This document shows, one piece after another, positions 23,849 through 30,990 of a stretch of 64,000 nt of DNA (position 1 is the first letter of the stretch; each line of letters opens with the position of its first letter). Location: positions 1 through 64,000 of the forward strand of contig JBGTBE010000042.1 of the NCBI GenBank assembly GCA_041749535.1, read 5' to 3'. A program made the translations under genes and the position numbers. Under the pieces are notes generated by a model. It saw only the letters and a list, made by a program, of their open reading frames with translations, did no database searches and was not told the origin of the DNA. Origin of the DNA: JBBQZU01 sp041749535. Its GTDB lineage: Bacteria; Bacteroidota; Bacteroidia; Flavobacteriales_D; Cryomorphaceae.

Positions 23849-24754
23849 CTATTTTTTTTGGTCTAACTCCTGGAGTTTTAGAAACAGGTCTCTTTGCTCC
23901 TGGCTCAGGTTTTTAGGAATTTCTACCACAATCTCGAGCGTGAGATCTCCAAAGTGACCCTGCTGACTGTAGTCTGGGTATCCCTTTCCCTTCAGTCTTA
24001 GCTTTTTACCTGATTGGGTACCAGCTGGCACTGGTAGGGAAATTTTCCCGTGCAGGGTATCCACACTTACTTTACCCCCTAACACAGCCGAATACAGGTC
24101 TATAGTAACCTTTTTCGATAGATGAAGGCCTTGCAAATCATAGGCATAGGGTTTACCCACTTTTAACAAGATCAACAAATCGCCACCATCACGGCCTTTG
24201 CCACCCACTTTTAGCTTTTGTCCATCAGTGGCACCTGCTTTAATGTTGAGCCTGATTTTCTCTCCGTGAAGCTCAACTACTTTGGCCACCCCATGAAATG
24301 CTTCTTCAAAAGTCAAGGGCAGTGAAGCTTGGGTGGTTGGTTTGCGCCCAGGCCTTTGGCCGCCTTCACCGAAAGGGGAAGCACCTCCGCCAAATCCGCC
24401 ACCACCAAAGAATGCGTTGAAAAAATCGGAGAACCCACCCCCGCCAAACCCTTCGTCAAAATCGCTGGCACCCCCATATGCGCGTGCTGAACCCTGTGGA
24501 CTACGGCCTTGTTTGGCGTATTCGTCATAATGTTTCCAATTCTCACCCATCTCATCATACTTCTTGCGCGTCTCGGCGTCGCCTACCACCTCATAAGCCT
24601 CGCTAATTTCTTTAAACCTTCGCTCTGCCTCGGCGTTGCCGGGGTTCTTGTCGGGGTGAAACTGCACAGCGAGCTTGCGGTACTTTTTCTTGATGTCTGA
24701 CTGGGTGGCAGATTTGTCAACTCCCAGTACTTTGTAGTAATCTCTGTATTCCAT
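23849..24754 (-). CDS. CbpA-type DnaJ co-chaperone
   Basis: 301 residues from the ATG at 24754; the longer frame would use a TTG. The J domain is at 1-70 (YYKVLGVDKSATQSDIKKKY ... VQFHPDKNPGN, with the HPD motif that stimulates DnaK). A Gly/Phe-rich linker follows at about 85-140 (GFGGGGFSDFFNAFFGGGGF). Two DnaJ C-terminal substrate-binding domains come next (LPLTFEEAFHG ... GDLTLEIVVEIP). The zinc-finger CxxCxGxG repeats of true DnaJ are absent, which identifies the CbpA/DjlA-like class. It is a cytoplasmic partner for the DnaK encoded at 28981. It lies downstream of the hsp20 gene, from which a terminator separates it. Confidence 0.93.
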   Translation of the reverse strand: MEYRDYYKVLGVDKSATQSDIKKKYRKLAVQFHPDKNPGNAEAERRFKEISEAYEVVGDAETRKKYDEMGENWKHYDEYAKQGRSPQGSARAYGGASDFDEGFGGGGFSDFFNAFFGGGGFGGGASPFGEGGQRPGRKPTTQASLPLTFEEAFHGVAKVVELHGEKIRLNIKAGATDGQKLKVGGKGRDGGDLLILLKVGKPYAYDLQGLHLSKKVTIDLYSAVLGGKVSVDTLHGKISLPVPAGTQSGKKLRLKGKGYPDYSQQGHFGDLTLEIVVEIPKNLSQEQRDLFLKLQELDQKK

Positions 24755-24777
24755 GAGGCGCAAGGTTTAAGGGTGCT

Positions 24778-24793
24778 GCGATTTGCGAATCGC
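24778..24793. repeat. Inverted repeat upstream of the CbpA-type gene
   Basis: GCGATT-TGCG-AATCGC, perfect 6-base arms, about 25-40 bases upstream of the ATG at 24754. The position suits an operator or 5'-leader hairpin. No known heat-shock element (such as CIRCE) matches. Confidence 0.4.
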
Positions 24794-24807
24794 TGACAAA
24801 AATCGTC

Positions 24808-24843
24808 ATTTAAAACAAAGGGTGCGAACAATGCCGCACCCTT
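24808..24843 (-). terminator. Terminator of the hsp20 gene
   Basis: Perfect 9-base stem AAGGGTGCG (24818-24826) / CGCACCCTT (24835-24843), 8-base loop, followed on the minus strand by TTTGTTTTAAA. Confidence 0.8.
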
Positions 24844-24867
24844 CTGTCAATTTGTGTTGGATGGGGT

Positions 24868-25308
24868 TTATTTCACAGAAATTTCTTTCACTTTCGATTT
24901 CGCCACCACTTCTTTTTTGGGAACTTCCAAACTGAGAATTCCATCTGCATAGGATGCTACAATGCCCTCAGCATCAACTTCCTCAGGTAGTCTAAAAGAA
25001 CGAACGAAGCTTGAAAAATTAAACTCTCGTTTGGTGTACCGGTCTTTGGTTTCGGTGCGCTCTTCTTTGCGCTCGCTTCTTATACTCAGCAGGTCTTCCT
25101 GAAGCTCGATTTTAAAATCTTCTTTCTTCATACCCGGCGCAGCCAGTTCAATTTGGAAGAACTTTTCGGTTTCCTTGATGTTGGCAGCGGGTAGTGAACC
25201 ATTCCTGCTTACTTTACGAGGTAAGTTTTCACCTTCGAAAAACTCGTTAAAGAGTTGCTCAAACGGATCAAAAACAGGGGTGTGTGATCTAAATTTTATT
25301 AGCGACAT
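24868..25308 (-). CDS. Hsp20/alpha-crystallin small heat-shock protein
   Basis: 146 residues, normal for bacterial small heat-shock proteins. An N-terminal arm (FDPFEQLFNEFFEG) precedes the alpha-crystallin domain at about 40-130 (KFFQIELAAPGMKKEDFKIE ... LLSIRSERKEE ... FSSFVRSFRLPEEVDAEGI ... YADGILSLEVPK). The A-x-x-x-G-V/I-L motif is present as ASYADGIL. The tail ends in VKEISVK, close to the I-x-I/V oligomer motif. It holds unfolded proteins for refolding by DnaK/DnaJ. The gene is monocistronic by its terminator. Two CATAAAG direct repeats lie upstream. Confidence 0.95.
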   Translation of the reverse strand: MSLIKFRSHTPVFDPFEQLFNEFFEGENLPRKVSRNGSLPAANIKETEKFFQIELAAPGMKKEDFKIELQEDLLSIRSERKEERTETKDRYTKREFNFSSFVRSFRLPEEVDAEGIVASYADGILSLEVPKKEVVAKSKVKEISVK

Positions 25309-25402
25309 AACTTTAAATTTTTAGGGTTACGATTCACAATCCCCAAAATGAATGCCGATGGCCCGAAAGTGAAAAATTGACAGCGTTCTGGGCTTCCTTA
25401 CT

Positions 25403-25444
25403 GTCATAAAGTCTTATCAACCTGTATAACAGTGACATAAAGAC
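25403..25444. repeat. Direct repeats upstream of hsp20
   Basis: GTCATAAAGTC (25403-25413) and GACATAAAGAC (25434-25444) share CATAAAG with a 31-base period, about 95-135 bases upstream of the hsp20 ATG and just after the stop of the next gene. A regulatory role is only possible. Confidence 0.3.
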
Positions 25445-25454
25445 ATGAAACAAG

Positions 25455-26045
25455 CTACCGGAGCACCATAAATTTTTCAGTAAGAATGCTTTCACCTACA
25501 AATACCCGAACCAAATAAATGCCATTTGACCAAATTTGCGAGGGTAGCTCAAATTCAGTTTCTAAAATCCCGAAACGGCTGTAGACTACTTTTCCCGTGA
25601 GGCTTACCACCTCCATGTCGTACTGCTGCGCGGGTGAATCAATCCTGAAGCGATGCGCCCCAATGCTGGAATCGAAATAAATGAGAAGGCCAGAGTTCCA
25701 GAATCCTGTGAATACAATGCTGAGGGTGAGTGTGCTTTCGGATCCAAAAGTTAAATAATAGATATACGTTCCATTCTGATCGGTATCAGTGTCGCTGAAT
25801 CGGTATGATTCGGGACGGTCGGGAGCCCCGCAAATTCCCCCAATTGCAAAAACCGGAACTTCCTCGCTCCCATTCACAGAGCGCGACACGAAGGTGCCCT
25901 CGCAAGTGTTTCCCCCGGCAATGGTCCAGGTGAGCTCTATGGTGTTCGAAGATTGGGTAATATTCCAGGCAGAAAGGAAGCCTTCATCTTGCGCACGCAG
26001 ATGAAAACCAACAAAGATCAATAACAACACAATTAACAACCGCAT
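25455..26045 (-). CDS. Small secreted T9SS-tailed protein
   Basis: 196 residues with a signal peptide (MRLLIVLLLIFVGFHLRAQ). Residues about 22-115 form one beta-rich domain (LSAWNITQSSNTIELTWTIA ... YRFSDTDTDQNGTYIYYL) resembling a fibronectin-III-like module. The C-terminal ~75 residues look like a T9SS domain (DMEVVSLTGKVVYSRF ... NGIYLVRVFVGE ... KFMVLR), although the usual YPNP is replaced by a divergent FRIDSPAQQY. There is no catalytic motif. The start directly abuts the stop of the pseudouridine synthase gene. The function is unknown. Confidence 0.75.
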   Translation of the reverse strand: MRLLIVLLLIFVGFHLRAQDEGFLSAWNITQSSNTIELTWTIAGGNTCEGTFVSRSVNGSEEVPVFAIGGICGAPDRPESYRFSDTDTDQNGTYIYYLTFGSESTLTLSIVFTGFWNSGLLIYFDSSIGAHRFRIDSPAQQYDMEVVSLTGKVVYSRFGILETEFELPSQIWSNGIYLVRVFVGESILTEKFMVLR

Positions 26046-26747
26046 TCAAAGACCCAAACGTGCGAAGTAATTCCAGATTGTATCGTCAGGTGGTGGTGCC
26101 ACCACTTTAAGTTCTACTTTGGTAACAGGGTGTATGAGGCTTACAGCTCTGGCGTGTAAGTGTATAGAGCCATCGGGATTGCTGCGGGGAGCGCCGTACT
26201 TGAGATCTCCCCTTATAGGCATTTTGGCATGTGCCAGTTGAACCCTTATTTGGTGGTGTCGGCCCGTGATTGGATGTACTTCCAGCAAAGTGTATTTCTC
26301 AGAATGAGCCAGAACCTTGTATTCCAATTCCGACTGCTTGGCCCCTTTCGTGGAAGGACCGGTAACCCTGCTTTTATTCTTTGCCTCGTCTTTCACCAGG
26401 AAATCCAGCAGTTTGCCATTTGGAAGTCCAACTTGTAAAGGCACACAAGCCCAATACGTTTTTTGTACTTCCTTTTCCTTGAATTTCTCGTTCAGTCTGC
26501 TCAGTGCTTTGCTGGTTTTTGCAAAAATCACCACTCCGCTCACCGGGCGGTCTATGCGGTGCACCACTCCGGCAAACACATTTCCCGGCTTCTGGTATTT
26601 TATACCAATCCATTCCTTCACCACTTCGCTGAGTGGGGAATCGCCGGTTCTATCGCCCTGAACTATATCGCCTGATTGCTTGTTGACCGCCAGTATGTGG
26701 TTGTCTTCATACAGCACTTGCAGATTCTTCGCGGTAGAGTGTGGCAC
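26046..26747 (-). CDS. RluA-family pseudouridine synthase
   Basis: 233 residues beginning with GTG at 26747, overlapping the panB stop by one base (TAGTG). It converts specific uridines in rRNA or tRNA to pseudouridine. The catalytic motif is VVHRIDRPVSGVVIFAKTSK, with the essential Asp in HRIDRPVSG. Other RluA motifs are YEDNHILAVNKQSGDIVQGD at the start, the TLLEVHPITGRHHQIRVQLA block and GAPRSNPDG near the end. There is no S4 domain, so it resembles the short RluC/RluD-like forms of Bacteroidota. The exact RNA position modified cannot be told. Confidence 0.92.
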   Translation of the reverse strand: MPHSTAKNLQVLYEDNHILAVNKQSGDIVQGDRTGDSPLSEVVKEWIGIKYQKPGNVFAGVVHRIDRPVSGVVIFAKTSKALSRLNEKFKEKEVQKTYWACVPLQVGLPNGKLLDFLVKDEAKNKSRVTGPSTKGAKQSELEYKVLAHSEKYTLLEVHPITGRHHQIRVQLAHAKMPIRGDLKYGAPRSNPDGSIHLHARAVSLIHPVTKVELKVVAPPPDDTIWNYFARLGL

Positions 26748-27562
26748 TAATACTGTTCCTTATCGTTTGGAAATTCCTTCGCACGCACATCCTTCACATA
26801 TTGCCCTACCGCACCTATTATCTCATCATAAAGATTGAGATACCTTCTCAGAAAGCGGGGATTGAACTCGTGGGTAAGACCCAACATATCGTGCACCACC
26901 AGCACCTGCCCATCGGCTTTGTTTCCAGCTCCGATGCCGATGGTTGGAATTTCAATGGACTTTGAAACTTTCTCAGTGAGCGCGGCAGGTATCTTCTCGA
27001 GCACTATGCTGAAGCAACCCGTTTCATCGAGCAGCTTTGCATCACTTAACAAGCGATCCGCTTCATCCACCTCGCGGGCGCGAACGGTGTAGGTGCCAAA
27101 TTTGTATATGCTTTGTGGTGTTAGGCCCAGGTGTCCCATTACAGGAATTCCCGCTGAGAGAATGCGTTCTACGCTTTCGCGGATTTCATAGCCCCCTTCG
27201 AGTTTTACCGCGTGCGCACCGCTCTCCTTCATGATGCGTATGCTCGATGTGAGCGCTTCCTTGCTATTGCCCTGATAAGCTCCAAAAGGTAGGTCGACCA
27301 CAACCAGCGCCCTTTTCACTGCGCGAACTACAGAAGATGCATGGTAAATCATCTGCTCAAGGGTGATGGGAAGTGTGGTTTCATGGCCGGCCATCACATT
27401 CGATGCTGAATCGCCGACGAGAATGACATCCACGCCTGCCTCGTCCACGATTTTGGCCATTGAATAATCATAGGAAGTGAGCATGGCGATCTTCTCACCA
27501 CGGTTCTTCATTTCCTGGAGGGTGTGGGTTGTAACCCGCTTCACTTGTGAGTGTATTGACAT
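26747..27562 (-). CDS. panB: 3-methyl-2-oxobutanoate hydroxymethyltransferase
   Basis: 271 residues from the ATG at 27562, which matches the usual N-terminus MSIHSQVKRVTTHTLQEMKN; a longer frame to 27595 would add 11 residues. It catalyses the first committed step of pantothenate synthesis, transferring a hydroxymethyl group from methylenetetrahydrofolate to alpha-ketoisovalerate. Motifs: MLTSYDYSMAKIVDEAGVD, LVGDSASNVMAGHETTLPIT (metal-binding Asp), VVDLPFGAYQ, VKLEGGYE, GIPVMGHLGLTPQS and PTIGIGAGNKADGQVLVVHD. It is translationally coupled to the pseudouridine synthase. Confidence 0.97.
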   Translation of the reverse strand: MSIHSQVKRVTTHTLQEMKNRGEKIAMLTSYDYSMAKIVDEAGVDVILVGDSASNVMAGHETTLPITLEQMIYHASSVVRAVKRALVVVDLPFGAYQGNSKEALTSSIRIMKESGAHAVKLEGGYEIRESVERILSAGIPVMGHLGLTPQSIYKFGTYTVRAREVDEADRLLSDAKLLDETGCFSIVLEKIPAALTEKVSKSIEIPTIGIGAGNKADGQVLVVHDMLGLTHEFNPRFLRRYLNLYDEIIGAVGQYVKDVRAKEFPNDKEQY

Positions 27563-27722
27563 ACTACTATTTAAAGGTGTATCGTTCATACCCACCTTTC
27601 GGGCAAAATACTTCGCTACATTGAAATGCTATTGCTGGTGCAATAAATACCGATCGTGAACCGGGTATGTGGCATTGTCGCGATTGTATTACATTTGCCG
27701 AGCCCAAAAAGGGAGTCCAAAT

Positions 27723-28856
27723 ATGGTAAAAAGAACAGGATTATTACTATTGGCAACATTGCTTGCATTTTCTGTCATGCTGAACAGCTGCGACACCGAC
27801 GTGGATCTCATTGCACCCTATAAAACTGTACCTGTGATTGTTGGGGTACTCGACCACGCTGTCGATACGCAGTTCTTCCGCATAAACCGCACTTTTCTAG
27901 GCGAGGGAGATGCCAATTTGTTTGCAGGAATAAAAGACTCTGTGGAGTATCCGGATGGCACAGTAGAAGCATGGATTATTAAATACCAGGCCCCAAACGC
28001 AAGCAGTACCAATATAGATTCATGGACAAAACTGGACTCTATTCTACTGCAACCTATCGATATACCTTCCCGAAGTCCTGGTGTATTCTACCAAACCAAT
28101 GTGAGGTATTATTACACCGCCCAGCCCATTTTTACTGCCTCGCAAATTACCAACATAGCCAATATGCGCTACCAGCTGAGGGCCAACCTGAATGGCAGAA
28201 CCGTTACGGGTGTCACTAATTTTCCCACGATTAATCAGGGCAATATCAATTACCCAAGTGCATCGCCCATCCCAATCAGGTTGCCCTTCTACTCGCCCCA
28301 ATCTATGACCTATCTGAACGTAAATTTTCAATACGTGATGAACAGTGGTACTGTAAGGTATGAGGGAGTGCTGCGATTGAATTTCAATGCTGATATGACG
28401 GACGGATCTACCCTCACCAATCAGTATATAGATTACAACCTGGGCTCTAACAGCAATCCCGAAGGAATTAATGATGAGCGAAACTTTACTTTCAACTCCG
28501 AAAATTGGTACGAATTCGTAGGCCTTCGCCTGGGAGAAATAGAAGGCCTGAAAAAAGTACGGGTCCAAGATGTTCAGTTTAGGCTTACCGGAGGCAATCA
28601 GGAGTTGGATACGTACATCAACGTTGCCCAGCCTGTGAGTGAATTTGTGCCTGTGCTGAATACGTACACGAACCTTAGCAATGAGGCCATCGGAATATTC
28701 GCATCCAAGACCCAAATTGCGCGCACAGCTTACCTCGACGAGCCCACCATGGGCCAACTTGCCTTCGGTCCTTATACTGAAGGACCATGTTATTGCGTGA
28801 CATGGGTGGTAGGTACCGCCTTCAATTGCAGCGCGAGTCCTGACACTTGCCCCTAA
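27723..28856 (+). CDS. DUF4249-family lipoprotein
   Basis: 377 residues from the ATG at 27723, chosen because it begins a lipoprotein signal (MVKRTGLLLLATLLAFSVML, lipid Cys in LNSCD). The longer frame adds 18 hydrophilic residues. The mature start (DTDVDLIAPYKTVPVIVGVLD) and the order of beta strands match DUF4249, an outer-membrane lipoprotein family of Bacteroidota often found with TonB-dependent receptors. The C-terminus is Cys-rich (GPCYCVTWVVGTAFNCSAS). No such receptor is adjacent. The molecular role is unknown. The gene is alone, between divergent panB and dnaK. Confidence 0.82.
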   Translation: MVKRTGLLLLATLLAFSVMLNSCDTDVDLIAPYKTVPVIVGVLDHAVDTQFFRINRTFLGEGDANLFAGIKDSVEYPDGTVEAWIIKYQAPNASSTNIDSWTKLDSILLQPIDIPSRSPGVFYQTNVRYYYTAQPIFTASQITNIANMRYQLRANLNGRTVTGVTNFPTINQGNINYPSASPIPIRLPFYSPQSMTYLNVNFQYVMNSGTVRYEGVLRLNFNADMTDGSTLTNQYIDYNLGSNSNPEGINDERNFTFNSENWYEFVGLRLGEIEGLKKVRVQDVQFRLTGGNQELDTYINVAQPVSEFVPVLNTYTNLSNEAIGIFASKTQIARTAYLDEPTMGQLAFGPYTEGPCYCVTWVVGTAFNCSASPDTCP

Positions 28857-28895
28857 TTCTGTCTTTTTGTCATTGCTATTGGCATAAATAGTGTC

Positions 28896-28960
28896 AATAG
28901 TTGCCAGTTGTCCATCCTTTTATCGGTTGGTATAATGATTGATTTCGCTGGGCAACTATT
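28896..28960 (+). promoter_or_regulatory. dnaK promoter bracketed by a perfect 10-bp inverted repeat
   Basis: TTGTCC (28908-28913), a 17-base spacer and TATAAT (28931-28936) form a sigma-70-like promoter, unlike the TAnnTTTG type seen elsewhere in the window. It is flanked by AATAGTTGCC (28896-28905) and its exact complement GGCAACTATT (28951-28960). The downstream arm would lie in the 5' leader, 20 bases before the dnaK ATG. Confidence 0.5.
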
Positions 28961-28980
28961 AAAATTCAAAAGCAATAGCG

Positions 28981-30876
28981 ATGAGCAAAATAATCGGAAT
29001 AGATTTAGGCACGACCAACTCATGCGTTTCAGTAATGGAAGGCAATGAGCCAGTGGTAATAGCCAACAGTGAAGGCAAGCGAACCACACCATCAATCGTG
29101 GCTTTCGTAGAAGGTGGAGAGCGCAAGGTAGGCGATCCTGCAAAGCGTCAGGCCATCACCAATCCGGAGAAAACCATATACTCTATCAAACGATTCATGG
29201 GGAATGCCTTTGATGAAGTGCAAGCTGAAGTAAAGAGAGTACCTTATAAAGTGGTAAAAGGTGACAACAACACGCCACGTGTGAAGGTGGATGACCGTAT
29301 GTACACCCCACAGGAGATTTCAGCGATCATTCTTCAGAAGATGAAGAAAACAGCTGAGGACTTTCTGGGCCAGAGTGTAACTGAAGCGGTAATCACTGTA
29401 CCTGCCTACTTTAACGATGCGCAGAGACAAGCCACCAAGGAAGCCGGTGAGATAGCCGGACTGAAAGTGCGACGCATCATCAACGAACCTACCGCAGCCG
29501 CACTGGCTTACGGTTTGGACAAAAAAGCCACAGACCTTAAAGTGGTGGTATTCGACTGCGGTGGTGGTACCCACGACGTTTCAATCCTGGAACTAGGTGA
29601 TGGCGTGTTTGAAGTACTCAGCACCGATGGTGACACACACCTTGGTGGTGACGATTTCGACCAGGTAATTATTGAGTGGTTGGTTACCGAATTTAAAAAC
29701 GATAACGGACTGGACCTCACCAGAGATCCTATGGCGCTTCAGCGACTCAAAGAAGCGGCTGAAAAAGCAAAAATTGAGCTTTCCAGCAGTCCTTCAACAG
29801 AAATCAACTTGCCATACATTATGCCTGTAGACGGCATACCAAAGCACCTTGTGAAAACCCTTACCAGGGCCAAGTTTGAGCAGCTTGCCGATTCATTGAT
29901 TAAGCGCACCATCGCTCCATGCGAAAAGGCACTGAAAAATGCTGGTCTGAGCAAAAGCGATATCAACGAGATCATTTTGGTGGGTGGTAGCACACGTATA
30001 CCAGCCATACAGGATGCTGTGAAAAACTTCTTTGGCAAAGAGCCTTCCAAAGGTGTAAACCCTGATGAAGTAGTTGCAGTAGGTGCCGCCATTCAGGGTG
30101 GAGTGCTTACCGGCGAAGTGAAAGACGTTCTTCTACTTGATGTTACTCCACTTTCACTTGGTATTGAGACCATGGGGGGAGTATTCACCAGGCTGATTGA
30201 TGCCAACACCACGATTCCTACCAAGAAATCTGAAGTGTTCTCAACAGCCTCTGACAGCCAGCCAGCGGTAGACATACACGTGCTGCAAGGAGAAAGACCT
30301 ATGGCCAAGGACAACCGCAGCATAGGGCGATTCCAACTCACTGATATACCGCCCGCGCCAAGGGGTGTGCCACAGATAGAAGTGACCTTCGACATTGATG
30401 CCAATGGTATCATGCATGTTGGAGCGCGCGACAAAGCCACAGGAAAAGAACAAAGCATTCGCATTGAAGCTTCGAGCGGACTTACCGATAAGGAAATAGA
30501 GCGCATGAAGCAGGAAGCTGAGGCCAATGCCGAATCGGACCGCGAGGCCAAAGAAAAGGTGGAGACTGTGAACAAGGCCGATTCTCTGATATTCCAAACG
30601 GAGAAGTCGCTTAAAGACATCGGTGACAAGATACCTGCCGACAAAAAGCAGCCTATCGAAGAAGCCCTTGCCGATTTGAAAAAAGCCCACAGTGCGCAGG
30701 ACATTCCCGCAATTGTAAGCAATATGGAAAAACTAAATACAGTATTCCAGGCTGCATCGCAGGATATGTACAACGCACAGCAGCAGTCTTCAACAGGAGA
30801 GAGCAAAGGAGAACATGAAGCGACCGCCGACGAAGAAGTAACCGATGTGGACTTCGAAGAAGTAAAGGAGAAGTAA
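28981..30876 (+). CDS. dnaK: Molecular chaperone DnaK (Hsp70)
   Basis: 631 residues, normal length. The ATPase domain at 1-380 has IGIDLGTTNSCVSVMEG, VITVPAYFNDAQRQATKEAG, VVVFDCGGGTHDVSILELGD and VGGSTRIPAIQ. The linker VLLLDVTPLSLG and the substrate-binding domain follow (~390-505), then the helical lid and an acidic tail ending ADEEVTDVDFEEVKEK, as expected. Cys replaces the usual Leu/Phe next to GGGT (FDCGGGT). It folds cytoplasmic proteins together with DnaJ-type and GrpE partners. The gene stands alone with its own promoter and terminator. The CbpA-type and Hsp20 genes are nearby. Confidence 0.98.
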   Translation: MSKIIGIDLGTTNSCVSVMEGNEPVVIANSEGKRTTPSIVAFVEGGERKVGDPAKRQAITNPEKTIYSIKRFMGNAFDEVQAEVKRVPYKVVKGDNNTPRVKVDDRMYTPQEISAIILQKMKKTAEDFLGQSVTEAVITVPAYFNDAQRQATKEAGEIAGLKVRRIINEPTAAALAYGLDKKATDLKVVVFDCGGGTHDVSILELGDGVFEVLSTDGDTHLGGDDFDQVIIEWLVTEFKNDNGLDLTRDPMALQRLKEAAEKAKIELSSSPSTEINLPYIMPVDGIPKHLVKTLTRAKFEQLADSLIKRTIAPCEKALKNAGLSKSDINEIILVGGSTRIPAIQDAVKNFFGKEPSKGVNPDEVVAVGAAIQGGVLTGEVKDVLLLDVTPLSLGIETMGGVFTRLIDANTTIPTKKSEVFSTASDSQPAVDIHVLQGERPMAKDNRSIGRFQLTDIPPAPRGVPQIEVTFDIDANGIMHVGARDKATGKEQSIRIEASSGLTDKEIERMKQEAEANAESDREAKEKVETVNKADSLIFQTEKSLKDIGDKIPADKKQPIEEALADLKKAHSAQDIPAIVSNMEKLNTVFQAASQDMYNAQQQSSTGESKGEHEATADEEVTDVDFEEVKEK

Positions 30877-30901
30877 ATTCCCCCAGCATATAATTGCAGA
30901 G

Positions 30902-30934
30902 AACCCGCCCCACAAAGGCGGGTTTTCTGTTTTC
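30902..30934 (+). terminator. dnaK terminator
   Basis: Stem AACCCGCC (30902-30909) / GGCGGGTT (30917-30924) followed by TTCTGTTTTC. A second, AT-rich dyad AACATTC-N9-GAATGTT at 30948-30970, followed by Ts, may be a back-up. Confidence 0.85.
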
Positions 30935-30990
30935 AAAGAATTCGATCAACATTCTATACGCAGGAATGTTTTTTAACGAAGTTTGCATGC

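Noticed and set aside
30093..30806. 237-codon frame antisense to dnaK
   Set aside because: Long antisense frames opposite dnaK are a well-known artefact of its codon pattern. There is no signal, promoter or recognisable domain, and dnaK itself is unmistakable.
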